37,105 nt of DNA from Gemmatimonadota bacterium (GTDB lineage: Bacteria; Gemmatimonadota; Gemmatimonadetes; Gemmatimonadales; Gemmatimonadaceae). Each line of letters opens with the position of its first letter. Position 1 is the stretch's first letter. Below, one piece after another: positions 14,057 to 21,879 of the stretch. Position numbers and translations under genes: made by a program. A model generated the notes under the pieces. It made no database searches. It was given only the letters and a program-made list of their open reading frames with translations, and was not told the origin of the DNA. The stretch covers positions 1 through 37,105 of the forward strand of contig JAHFCU010000023.1 of NCBI GenBank assembly GCA_023249305.1, written 5' to 3'.

Positions 14057-15307
14057 ATGCAACGCCGAGTGTTCATTCGCGATTCCGCCTTTGCGCTGGT
14101 CACGATGGGTTTGAGTCCGACGTTCCTGCGCCGCACGGCGCTGGGCATCGAGCTGCCGCTGGCGGCGAAAGGCAAAGTGCTCATCTGCCTGTTCCAGCGC
14201 GGGGCGGCGGATGCGCTCAACGTGGTCGTGCCGCATGGTGATCGCGCGTACTACGCGCTGCGTCCGGCCATTGCGATCGCACCGCCAGCGCGCGCGGCCG
14301 GAGAGGCCGGAGCGATTGATCTCGACGGCTTCTTTGGATTACACCCTGCCCTGTCACCGCTCAAGCCGTTGTGGGATCGCGGACTGTTGGCCCCGATCCA
14401 CGCGGTGGGAAGCCCGAGCGCCACGCGATCGCACTTCGATGCGCAGGATTACATGGAGAGCGCGACGCCCGACAACAAGGGCACGGGCGACGGCTGGTTG
14501 AATCGCTATCTGGCAACGTCGGGAACATGTGAGCAGTGCGCACCGACGCCGTTCCGCGCCGTGGCAATGACGCCGCAGACGCCGCGCGCCTTGCAGGGGC
14601 GCGCACCGACGGTCGCGATGAATTCCGTGGCCGACTTCACGGTGCGCAGCGGCGGCACACAGGCCGCGCAGCTCGAGGCGTTGTATCGCACCGGGTCTGC
14701 CGACCTGATCCACGGCACCGGCAGCGAGATGTTTGAGGCGGTGAAGATGCTCCGCGCCGCCAATCCGCAGCGGTATTTGCCGGAAAATGGGGCCGCATAT
14801 CCTGCGTCGCAGTTCGGCCAGCGACTTTTGTCGATCGCCCAGTTGATCAAGGCGGGTGTGGGCCTTGAGGTAGCTTTCGCCGACATCGGCGGGTGGGACA
14901 CGCACGTCAACCAGGGCGGTGCCACGGGGCAACTCGCCCAACGCCTGAGCGACTTTGGCGCGTCCATCGCGGCGCTCGTGACCGACCTTGGCGATCGCAT
15001 GAAGGACGTGGTGATTCTCACGATGTCAGAGTTCGGGAGAATGGCCCGGCAGAACGGCAACGGCGGCACCGACCACGGGCACGCGGGTGCGATGTTCGCC
15101 ATTGGCGGCTCGGTGCGCGGGCATAAGGTGCACGGTCTCTGGCCCGGGCTGGCGCCCGAGCAGTTGTACGAGGGACGCGATCTCGCGCTGACAACAGATT
15201 TCCGCGCCGTCTTCGCGGAGGTGGTCACGAAGCATCTTGGCGCGACGAAACTCGATGCGCTGTTTCCCGGCTTCACGCCGGCGGCGATGCCGGGAGTGCT
15301 TGGCTAG
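14057..15307 (+). CDS. DUF1501 family protein with Tat-like signal
   Basis: The protein is 416 aa. The N-terminus QRRVFIRDSAFALVTMGL has the twin arginine, a hydrophobic core and a polar region expected of a Tat substrate, so it is probably exported folded. The body shows DUF1501 landmarks: FQRGAADALNVVVPHGD, SHFDAQDYME, DIGGWDTHVNQGG (about 275-287), and MSEFGRMARQNGNGGTDHGHAG (about 322-343). These place it in the alkaline-phosphatase/sulfatase-like superfamily. The metal ligands of the superfamily cannot be assigned by eye. GGAGG at 14044-14048 lies 8 nt before the ATG. It is the genomic partner of the upstream DUF1800 gene, and the two products very likely act together outside the cytoplasm. 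Confidence 0.9.
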   Translation: MQRRVFIRDSAFALVTMGLSPTFLRRTALGIELPLAAKGKVLICLFQRGAADALNVVVPHGDRAYYALRPAIAIAPPARAAGEAGAIDLDGFFGLHPALSPLKPLWDRGLLAPIHAVGSPSATRSHFDAQDYMESATPDNKGTGDGWLNRYLATSGTCEQCAPTPFRAVAMTPQTPRALQGRAPTVAMNSVADFTVRSGGTQAAQLEALYRTGSADLIHGTGSEMFEAVKMLRAANPQRYLPENGAAYPASQFGQRLLSIAQLIKAGVGLEVAFADIGGWDTHVNQGGATGQLAQRLSDFGASIAALVTDLGDRMKDVVILTMSEFGRMARQNGNGGTDHGHAGAMFAIGGSVRGHKVHGLWPGLAPEQLYEGRDLALTTDFRAVFAEVVTKHLGATKLDALFPGFTPAAMPGVLG

Positions 15308-15318
15308 CTTTCGGCATC

Positions 15319-16212
15319 ATGCGTGGCATTCGATTTTTCGCGCTGGCGGCGCTACTTGGGGCGCGGCCTGCGCTGTCGCAAGCAACCGCTCCCGATCTTC
15401 CGTTCAGAATTCCAGTGCTCGTGTACCACCTGATCGGCGAGAAGGACAGTCGGTGGGGGCGCTCGCGCGACGGGCTACGCCGCGATCTTGAGCTGCTCTA
15501 TGAGCGTGGCTACCGGCCGATCACGGTGTCGCAACTCGTGGACCGTCAGTTCGACATTCCGGCGGGCACGTCGCCCGTAGTGATCACGTTCGACGACGCG
15601 TCGCCCGGACAGTTCTCATACATCGAGCAGAACGGATTGCTCGAGATTGATCCGAATAGCGGCGTCGGCATCTGGCTGGCCTTCAGCCGCGCTCATCCAG
15701 ATTGGAGAGACCGAGCGACCTTTTGCCTGCTTCCCGGCGCATCGGCGGGCCACGCGTTCTTCGGCGACAAGGGCATTGACGGGCAGAAGACCGAATGGCG
15801 CCTACGCAAGGTGCGCTTCCTCGCCGAGCAGGGCTTCGAGCTCTGCAACCACACCCTGTGGCACGCGAGGTTGAACAAGTACAGCGACGCGGTCGTGCAG
15901 GAGCAGGTCGCGCGCGGCCTGCTTGCGATTGATTCGGCGGTTGCGGGCTATCGCGTACGCACGTTCGCATTGCCGCTTGGACTTTGGCCGACGAACCACG
16001 CCCTCGCATTGACGGGCCGATGGACCGATCCGCATAGCGGACGGGCCGTGGAGTACCGGTTCGATGCAATCCTCGAGGTCACGGGCGCACTCTCCGGCAC
16101 GCCTTATGGGCCGGGGTTCAATCCACGGTCGATTCACCGCACGCAGGTGATCGGCGAGAATCTCCGCACCCTGCTCGACGAGATCGAGCCGCACCGCTTT
16201 CGGCCTCGCTAG
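15319..16212 (+). CDS. Exported polysaccharide deacetylase (NodB-homology)
   Basis: The protein is 297 aa. A signal peptide with a hydrophobic core (residues 6-15) and a likely cut near ALSQA (19-22) directs export. The NodB catalytic motifs are present: VVITFDDA with D92 and D93, NHTLWH with H178 and H182 as metal ligands, and TFALPLGLWP (motif 3-like, about 215-224). Such enzymes remove N-acetyl groups from chitin, peptidoglycan or exopolysaccharide. The canonical TFDDG is TFDDA here. The sequence around VLVYHLIGEKDSRWGRS is typical of single-domain deacetylases. It starts 11 nt after the DUF1501 gene and is probably in the same transcript, which fits an envelope-linked role for the cluster. 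Confidence 0.87.
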   Translation: MRGIRFFALAALLGARPALSQATAPDLPFRIPVLVYHLIGEKDSRWGRSRDGLRRDLELLYERGYRPITVSQLVDRQFDIPAGTSPVVITFDDASPGQFSYIEQNGLLEIDPNSGVGIWLAFSRAHPDWRDRATFCLLPGASAGHAFFGDKGIDGQKTEWRLRKVRFLAEQGFELCNHTLWHARLNKYSDAVVQEQVARGLLAIDSAVAGYRVRTFALPLGLWPTNHALALTGRWTDPHSGRAVEYRFDAILEVTGALSGTPYGPGFNPRSIHRTQVIGENLRTLLDEIEPHRFRPR

Positions 16213-16233
16213 CCAGGGCAGACTCCCAGCGCG

Positions 16234-16824
16234 TCAGCGGCGGCTGCGCAGCGTCTCAATAGCGCGGTCGAGGGCGTCGCGCTGGGCCGGGTGCTGTGCC
16301 GTCCGTCGGAGGTGGGCGAAAGTGTCAATCGCGAGCTTGAGGGCCACGGGATCGTCCTCAGTCGCGCCCACGGAGGCCGCGTTGTCGGCAAGATTGGCGC
16401 GCGCGAGGTCATCATCAGGAAAGCGCGCCGTCACCTGAAGCCAGCGCATCATGCGCGCGCGGGGATCGGTCTCGGTGAGCGCCCACAGGTGCCATGCGCC
16501 GCGGTGCTGTGGATCGGCCGCGATCGCGCGCGACGCCAGGTCTCCGACCACGTCGGGTCCGCGGCCACTGAGCCAGTAGGCATTCGCGAGACGCACCAAG
16601 GCGCGCGCGTGGTTGGGCTCGCGTGCAACGACCACCTCCATGAGCGGTCCCAGCACTTCCGGCATCGCCGCGTGTGCGTCGGCTGCCTCGAACAGCGCCG
16701 TCGTGGACGACCGATCGGCAAGCGCGTTCAAGCTCTCGAGTAGATGGGAGACGTTGCCGTGCCCTCGGTACGCCTCGACGATTGCCGTGAGTTCGGTCAG
16801 CGTGCGGTCACGCGGTGCAGTCAT
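16234..16824 (-). CDS. Tetratricopeptide-like repeat protein
   Basis: The 196-aa protein has no signal peptide or membrane helix. Residues about 50-150 contain helix pairs with TPR-like spacing: ALFEAADAHAAM, VVVAREPNHARALVRLANAYWLSGR, LASRAIAADPQHRGAWHLWALTETDP and WLQVTARFPDDDLARANLADNAASV. The A/L-rich second helices and N-terminal Pro/Asn-starting helices match TPR or HemY-like solenoids, which mediate protein-protein binding. I chose ATG at 16824 because the family-like sequence begins there; a longer frame upstream is Arg-rich and without signals. It converges on the polysaccharide deacetylase gene with a 21-nt gap. Confidence 0.72.
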   Translation of the reverse strand: MTAPRDRTLTELTAIVEAYRGHGNVSHLLESLNALADRSSTTALFEAADAHAAMPEVLGPLMEVVVAREPNHARALVRLANAYWLSGRGPDVVGDLASRAIAADPQHRGAWHLWALTETDPRARMMRWLQVTARFPDDDLARANLADNAASVGATEDDPVALKLAIDTFAHLRRTAQHPAQRDALDRAIETLRSRR

Positions 16825-17253
16825 TTGATTGCAATTTATCGGGTGCCGAAGGCGGGCGGATGGCGGCAGGGTTGCGCGAATGGTCCGTCCCCGCCATACT
16901 CCACGGCAGTCGGTCTGCGCCCTGCGCACACCGGTGAATGCATCCCGCCGCCTCTGCCGCCTGTTGCGGCACGCGACTCCGGCGCTGCGCGCCGCGAGTG
17001 ACGATGCATCCGTTCGATCCTTCCCGGCCTCGTGTCGTTCCGTGGCTTGGGATACCGAGGCGCCTTGGGCGCCGCGTCTCATTCGTTTTCAGCAAGCATC
17101 ATCAGCGTGGCGCGCTATGGGTGCGCGCAGTCCGTGGAGGTCACGGACCAGTATCCGAGAGAGCAGGCAGTCGGAGTTCCCACTCCCAGTGTACTCGGGC
17201 CGTGTGCATGCGGTTCGAGCCCCATCGTTTCGAATCACACCAGCCACAATCGC
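16825..17253. other. Leader region upstream of rho
   Basis: This is 429 bases between the minus-strand TPR gene and the rho start. An in-frame GTG at 17032 could extend Rho by 74 residues, but that segment looks like translated leader rather than a domain. A perfect hairpin GTCCGTG-GAGGT-CACGGAC (17130-17148) and a GGCGCC-TTG-GGCGCC element (around 17060-17080) lie upstream of the ATG. rho is autoregulated in some bacteria through its leader, so this may be regulatory. No promoter is confidently seen. Confidence 0.5.
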
Positions 17254-18774
17254 ATGAGCGAGAATCGTCGTCCTCGCCGCCGCGGCCGTCCCGCGCGTTC
17301 GCGCGGAGCGTCCGCCCCCGAATCCACGTCGGCCGAGCCCGATCCGTACCTCGACTCCGCCGGTGCCGAGGCACCGGTGAGCAACGAGGGTTCTGCCCCC
17401 TCTGTGTCGGAGGCTCCGGCCCCGAACAGCGAGCTGCTGCCGGCTTCCGCCGATTCGCTGACGGACGCCGCGGCGGCGGCGGCGCCCGTTGAGAATGGAG
17501 CGCCGGAACCAAACGGCGGACCACGCCAGCAGTTTGAGCATCGTCGTGAAGGCCGCTTTGGGCGCCGCGGACGACGGCATCGCGGACGCAATCGCGGCGG
17601 TGGCGAGCCCAACAACAACCAGGGTGGCGGACCGCCGCCTCAGCCGATCGTCGCCGACGGCGACACGCAGGGCTGGTACGATCCGTCGCGCGATGCCGGG
17701 TTCATTCGCCGCGCCAACGCGAGTTACCTCGAAGAGCAGGGCGATGCCTACGTGCCGGCGTACCTCGCCCGGCAGTTCGGCCTGCGGAAATCGGACGAGA
17801 TCCGCGCGACCACGGGGCGTGACCATCGCGGGCGGACCACATGCGTGGATATCCTCTCAATCAACGGGCATGATCCCGCCGATGCAGCGCGCCGGCCCGA
17901 TTTTGCGTCGCTCACCGCGAGTTATCCCGACCGGCGGCTTACGCTAGAGACCGGACGTCCGGCGAAGGCCGGCCCCGAGCTCACGCGCCGCTGCATCGAC
18001 CTGATCGCCCCGATAGGCTACGGCCAGCGTGCGCTCATCGTCGCGCCGGCTCGCGCCGGCAAGACGATGCTGCTGCAGGCCATCACTGAGGGCGTGGCGC
18101 TCAAGCATCCCGACGCGACGCTGCTCATCCTTCTCGTGGACGAACGCCCCGAGGAAGTGAGCGAGGCGATTTCGTGGGAGGTCGGCGAAGTGATCGCCTC
18201 GTCCTTCGACCAGCCAGCCCGCCGACACGTGGAAGTCACCGAGATGGTGCTCGAACGTGCGCGTCGTCTTGTGGAGATGGGCAAAGACGTGGTGATCGTG
18301 CTCGACTCGCTCACGCGCATGGCGCGGGCGCACAACACCGCCGAGCGCGGGACCGGACGGACGCTGTCGGGCGGCCTCGACACCTCGGCGATGGCCAAGC
18401 CGAAGGCGTTCTTCGGCTCGGCCCGCAACATTCCGGCGGAGTCAGGCGGCGGCTCGTTGACGATCATCGCCACCGCGCTCGTGGAAACGGGCTCGCGTAT
18501 GGACGACGTGATCTTCGAGGAGTTCAAGGGGACGGGTAACTGCGAGATCAAGCTGGACCGCGGACTCTCCGAGAAGCGCATCTTCCCCGCGTTCGACATT
18601 GCGAGCTCCGGCACGCGCCGCGAAGAGAAGCTGTACAAGCCGGGTCAGCTCGACGCGATCTACAGCCTGCGCCGGGGCCTGCAGCAGATGCCGCCGCAGG
18701 CCGGGATGGAGTGGCTCGTCAAGCGGATCGCGAGCACGCCTGACAACGACACCTTGCTCGCCGGGCTGCTGTAG
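17254..18774 (+). CDS. rho: Transcription termination factor Rho
   Basis: Rho is the hexameric RNA-DNA helicase that ends transcription at factor-dependent terminators. From ATG 17254 the protein is 506 aa. Residues 1-135 are disordered: basic at first, then acidic Pro/Ser/Ala-rich, then a strongly basic Arg/Gly/Asn-rich stretch (95-128). The helical N-terminal domain of E. coli Rho is not visible. A cold-shock-type RNA-binding domain follows (about 138-200). The ATPase core has Walker A APARAGKT (264-271), Walker B DVVIVLD (345-351), and the Q-loop and R-loop regions FGSARNIPAESGGG and GTGNCEIKLDRGLSEKRIFPAFDI. Basic insertions like this are known in Rho proteins of several phyla and strengthen RNA binding. 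An extension to GTG 17032 is possible but less likely. Confidence 0.96.
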   Translation: MSENRRPRRRGRPARSRGASAPESTSAEPDPYLDSAGAEAPVSNEGSAPSVSEAPAPNSELLPASADSLTDAAAAAAPVENGAPEPNGGPRQQFEHRREGRFGRRGRRHRGRNRGGGEPNNNQGGGPPPQPIVADGDTQGWYDPSRDAGFIRRANASYLEEQGDAYVPAYLARQFGLRKSDEIRATTGRDHRGRTTCVDILSINGHDPADAARRPDFASLTASYPDRRLTLETGRPAKAGPELTRRCIDLIAPIGYGQRALIVAPARAGKTMLLQAITEGVALKHPDATLLILLVDERPEEVSEAISWEVGEVIASSFDQPARRHVEVTEMVLERARRLVEMGKDVVIVLDSLTRMARAHNTAERGTGRTLSGGLDTSAMAKPKAFFGSARNIPAESGGGSLTIIATALVETGSRMDDVIFEEFKGTGNCEIKLDRGLSEKRIFPAFDIASSGTRREEKLYKPGQLDAIYSLRRGLQQMPPQAGMEWLVKRIASTPDNDTLLAGLL

Positions 18775-18841
18775 GTCCGTTGCGCACCGCGATGCGGGCG
18801 AGGGAACACCCCATCTCGTTCGCTTGCCACGTGCAACGGAC
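18775..18841 (+). terminator. Two-tier inverted repeat directly after the rho stop
   Basis: GTCCGTTGC (18775-18783) pairs with GCAACGGAC (18833-18841), extended two bases inward with one G-U. Inside it, GCGGGCGAG (18794-18802) pairs with CTCGTTCGC (18815-18823), allowing two G-U pairs. The outer arm begins at the base after the TAG. No T-tract follows, so it may be a weak terminator, an mRNA-protecting 3' structure or a site for Rho feedback. Confidence 0.5.
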
Positions 18842-18932
18842 GGGGAGCATCGCGGCATCGGGTGATGGCCTCCGAGTGCCGTAGCTACTGACCTTCGATC
18901 ACCGACCGTTGAGCACCAACGACGAGACGGGA

Positions 18933-20417
18933 ATGCCCACGCAGCGCGCCGCGAATCGCAGTCTGCCGTTCTTGTTGGGTTCGGCCGCCGTGATGCTTGT
19001 GGCGGCCCTTGGCTGCGTCTTGTTTCTGTCGAACTACCTCAACTACGCCGCTGAGTCCATCTCGCTCGCGTCGCTGCTCCGGATCGCGGAAGGCAAGTCA
19101 TACGTCGGGTCCCTTGATGGGTTGCCGCAGTACTGGAACCCGTACAGTCCGTACCTGGCGTGGATCCTGACGCCGGTCATTCGACTTCTGCGATTGGCCA
19201 CGCCGGAGCAGGTCGCCCTCACGGGCCGGCTTATCGTAGTCGCGATTTTCGGCGTCTACAGCCTTCTGGTCCGGCGGTTCTTCCGTGCCCACCACCTGAA
19301 TGAGTACGACGGGAGATGCCACACCCTGGCGCTTCTCTGGGTCATGCTTCTCTTCCTTTCAAACCTCACGGCGATTCGTCCGGACTTGCTGTCGTTCCTC
19401 GCCGAATTTGCGAGTTTCTCGCTTCTCTTCCGCTATCTGTTCAGCCCAGGCAGTCCGAGATTCTCGCTCGTCGTGCTTGCCGGAGTTGCAGCAGGTGTGG
19501 CGATCGCCGTGAAACTGAACACCGTGGGTGGCGTGGCTGGTTTGTCTTTGTTCCTGCTCGCCGAGCGGAAGGGCCGCAGTGCGGCGCTCTACGTGACGTG
19601 CATTGCACTCACCGCCGCCGCGCTCCTTCTCGTCAACTACGCAATCTACGGCCCGAAGATGATGCTGGACTGGCTCTCCATCCTGACGTCAACCGGCTTC
19701 ACTGGTGTCGGGTTGGTACGGCGAGGCCTCCAGGTCGTGGACGAGATCGGTGTGGGCAATCTGCTGCTAGTGGCGCTTGCCACCTGGGGTCTGCTGACCA
19801 TTCACCTCGAACGCCCGCGCGAGGCCAAGTTGTATGCCTGCTTTCTTGGGGGTTCGGTCCTCGTGGCCACCGTGGGGCAGTCGAAAATCGGGGCGGCGTC
19901 GAACTACTACATCGGCGCATTCGTGCTGGCGACGATCCCACTTAGCATCGGCCTCAGGCGGCTCTTTGATCCCACATGCGATGGAGCGGCGGCTCGCTCG
20001 CTTCGCTTCGTGCTCTATCTGCTGTGGCCGGTGTTGCTGCTCAAGGCGGCCGTGCTTCCGGTCAATATCTTGCTGAACGAACGGCCGTATTACCACTACG
20101 ATGAAGTCAAGTCGATGATCGCCCGTGACTATCCTGGCGCAACGATTTACACACCCGAAGAGAGTGCGGCGGTCCACTTCCACACTCGCGTGCTGCTCGG
20201 TCCGTGGACGGAGCAGATCCTGACGCTGTCAGACGCGTACAGCCGCAAGCTCCCCGCCATTCGGCGCGCGCTGGCCGATCGCGGCTTCACCCTTGCCGTC
20301 GTGCCGGGCTCCGGATGCGAGTCGTGGGAGCCGCATGGCTTGTTCAAGGCGGAAACGGAACCGCTTCGTCGTTTGATACACAAGAACGGCAAGATCTGCG
20401 TCTTCGCCCGCCGGTGA
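18933..20417 (+). CDS. Multi-pass membrane protein, GT-C glycosyltransferase-like
   Basis: The protein is 494 aa with about ten hydrophobic segments, the first at residues 12-33 and then further segments to about 380, followed by a soluble C-terminal domain of about 110 residues. The segment after TM1 (YLNYAAESISLASLLRIAEGKSYV...WNPYSPYLAW) matches the first external loop of GT-C/PMT-type and DUF2029-like transferases, which carry the acidic catalytic residue there. These transfer sugars from polyprenyl-phosphate donors on the outer face of the membrane. The acceptor is unknown. ATG at 18933 is preferred over TTG at 18909. Its base use looks somewhat less GC-rich than neighbours and it sits alone between rho and a convergent hairpin, so lateral acquisition is possible. 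Confidence 0.72.
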   Translation: MPTQRAANRSLPFLLGSAAVMLVAALGCVLFLSNYLNYAAESISLASLLRIAEGKSYVGSLDGLPQYWNPYSPYLAWILTPVIRLLRLATPEQVALTGRLIVVAIFGVYSLLVRRFFRAHHLNEYDGRCHTLALLWVMLLFLSNLTAIRPDLLSFLAEFASFSLLFRYLFSPGSPRFSLVVLAGVAAGVAIAVKLNTVGGVAGLSLFLLAERKGRSAALYVTCIALTAAALLLVNYAIYGPKMMLDWLSILTSTGFTGVGLVRRGLQVVDEIGVGNLLLVALATWGLLTIHLERPREAKLYACFLGGSVLVATVGQSKIGAASNYYIGAFVLATIPLSIGLRRLFDPTCDGAAARSLRFVLYLLWPVLLLKAAVLPVNILLNERPYYHYDEVKSMIARDYPGATIYTPEESAAVHFHTRVLLGPWTEQILTLSDAYSRKLPAIRRALADRGFTLAVVPGSGCESWEPHGLFKAETEPLRRLIHKNGKICVFARR

Positions 20418-20435
20418 GCGGACATTGCCAGACGG

Positions 20436-20471
20436 CGCGGGGGCACGAGCCTGACGGCTCGTGCCCCCGCG
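20436..20471. terminator. Bidirectional terminator with a 16-bp perfect stem
   Basis: CGCGGGGGCACGAGCC (20436-20451) and GGCTCGTGCCCCCGCG (20456-20471) pair perfectly around TGAC. It lies between the convergent GT-C-like gene and the M20 dipeptidase gene, so it can stop transcription from either side. A long T-run is lacking on both strands. Confidence 0.75.
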
Positions 20472-20502
20472 TGTCACAACTGACTGCCTGAACGCCCTTC
20501 TG

Positions 20503-21879
20503 CTACCTGGCGCCGAGCTGCTCAAGCAAGGCGGCGATCGCGCGCATGCCCTTGTTGAAGTTCTCCACGCTCATCCACTCGTCCGGCGCGTGCGCGTTCT
20601 CTCCCGGCAGGCCAAACCCCATCAGCAGCACGGGCACGCCGAGGATGCGCTCGAAATCGCCCACCACGGGGATCGATCCGCCCTCGCCCGTGACGACGGG
20701 CTCGCGACCGAACGCCGCCGAGAGCGCCTTCTTGGCCGCTTCGAAGAGCGGCCCTTCGAGATCGGCGCGCCACGGCTTGCCGCCGTGGAGGTGCTTCACG
20801 ATCACCGTTACGCCCTTGGGCGTGACCTTGGCGACGTGCGCCTTCATCAGCGCTTCGGTCTTGGCTGGATCCTGATCGGGAACGAGGCGGCAGCTCACCT
20901 TGGCCATGCTGACGCCCGGCAGCACGGTCTTGGCGCCTTCGCCGGTGTAGCCGCTGAGGAGGCCGTTGACTTCACACGTGGGACGCGTCCACAGCTTCTC
21001 GAGCACGGTGTACTGCGTCTCATAGCCCAACGCGGGCGCGCCGACTTCCTGACGGAAGTGCTCCTCGTCGAACGGGAGCTTGCGCATGCCCGCGATGACC
21101 GCGGGCGGAAACGGCTTCACGGCGTCATAGAAGCCGTCGATGGCGACTTTGCCCTTCTCGTCGTGCATCGTGGCGAGAATGCGCGCGAGCGCCATCGCCG
21201 GGTTCACCACCGCACCGCCGTAGCTGCCGGAGTGCAGGTCCGACGCCGGGCCGCGTACGGTGATCTCGAAATAGGCCAGACCGCGCAGTGAACTCAGGAT
21301 GCTCGGGATGCCCGGCGCGAACATCGAGGAATCGGAGATAACAACGCCGTCGCAGGCGAGGCGTTTCTTGTGCTGCTCAATGAACGGCGCGAGGTTCTCG
21401 CTCCCCACCTCCTCCTCGCCCTCGGCGATGACGATGACGTTCACCGGGAGCTTGCCTCGAACCTCGAGCACCGTTTCAAGCGCGGCCACGTGCGCGAATA
21501 ACTGGCCCTTGTCATCCACGCTGCCGCGCGCGAACAGCTTGCCATCGCGAACCGTGGGCTCGAACGCCGGCGAGGTCCATAGCTCGAGCGGCTCGGGCGG
21601 CTGTACGTCATAGTGGCCGTAGATGAGGTACGTCGGTGCGCCGGGCCCCGCCTTGCGCCACTCGGCGAGCACCACGGGATGGCCCGGTGTCGGACAGGTC
21701 TCGACGGTGAAGCCAATGCGGGCAAAGCGCTCGTGCAGCCAGCCGGCGGCGCGCTGGGTGTCGGCGTTGTGCTCCGACCTCGCGCTGACGCTCGGGATGC
21801 GCAGGAAGGCGAAGAGGTCGTCCAGCAATTGCGCTTCTCGTGCAGCAAAGCGCTTTTCAAGGTCAGCCGGGATAGTCAT
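20503..21879 (-). CDS. M20 family dipeptidase (CNDP/PepV-like)
   Basis: The protein is 458 aa, the length of CNDP-type cytosolic dipeptidases. The two-metal site is intact: YGHYDVQP with H89 and D91, GSVDDKG with bridging D122, EGEEEVGS with the catalytic/metal Glu pair E156 and E157, D183 in ISDSSMF, and a C-terminal ENAHAPDE with the last His ligand. Such enzymes cleave dipeptides or related amide bonds without strict sequence preference. Its ATG overlaps the TGA of the upstream glycosyltransferase gene as ATGA, so it is the last gene of the nadA-nadC-GT39-dipeptidase transcript. The strong hairpin at 20436-20471 closes the unit. Why it is coupled to NAD genes is unclear. Confidence 0.93.
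   Translation of the reverse strand: MTIPADLEKRFAAREAQLLDDLFAFLRIPSVSARSEHNADTQRAAGWLHERFARIGFTVETCPTPGHPVVLAEWRKAGPGAPTYLIYGHYDVQPPEPLELWTSPAFEPTVRDGKLFARGSVDDKGQLFAHVAALETVLEVRGKLPVNVIVIAEGEEEVGSENLAPFIEQHKKRLACDGVVISDSSMFAPGIPSILSSLRGLAYFEITVRGPASDLHSGSYGGAVVNPAMALARILATMHDEKGKVAIDGFYDAVKPFPPAVIAGMRKLPFDEEHFRQEVGAPALGYETQYTVLEKLWTRPTCEVNGLLSGYTGEGAKTVLPGVSMAKVSCRLVPDQDPAKTEALMKAHVAKVTPKGVTVIVKHLHGGKPWRADLEGPLFEAAKKALSAAFGREPVVTGEGGSIPVVGDFERILGVPVLLMGFGLPGENAHAPDEWMSVENFNKGMRAIAALLEQLGAR

Noticed and set aside
17211-17225. GGTTCGAGCCCC resembling a tRNA T-loop upstream of rho
   Set aside because: The flanking bases do not form a 5-bp T-stem, and no acceptor, anticodon or D-arm pairing can be drawn around it.
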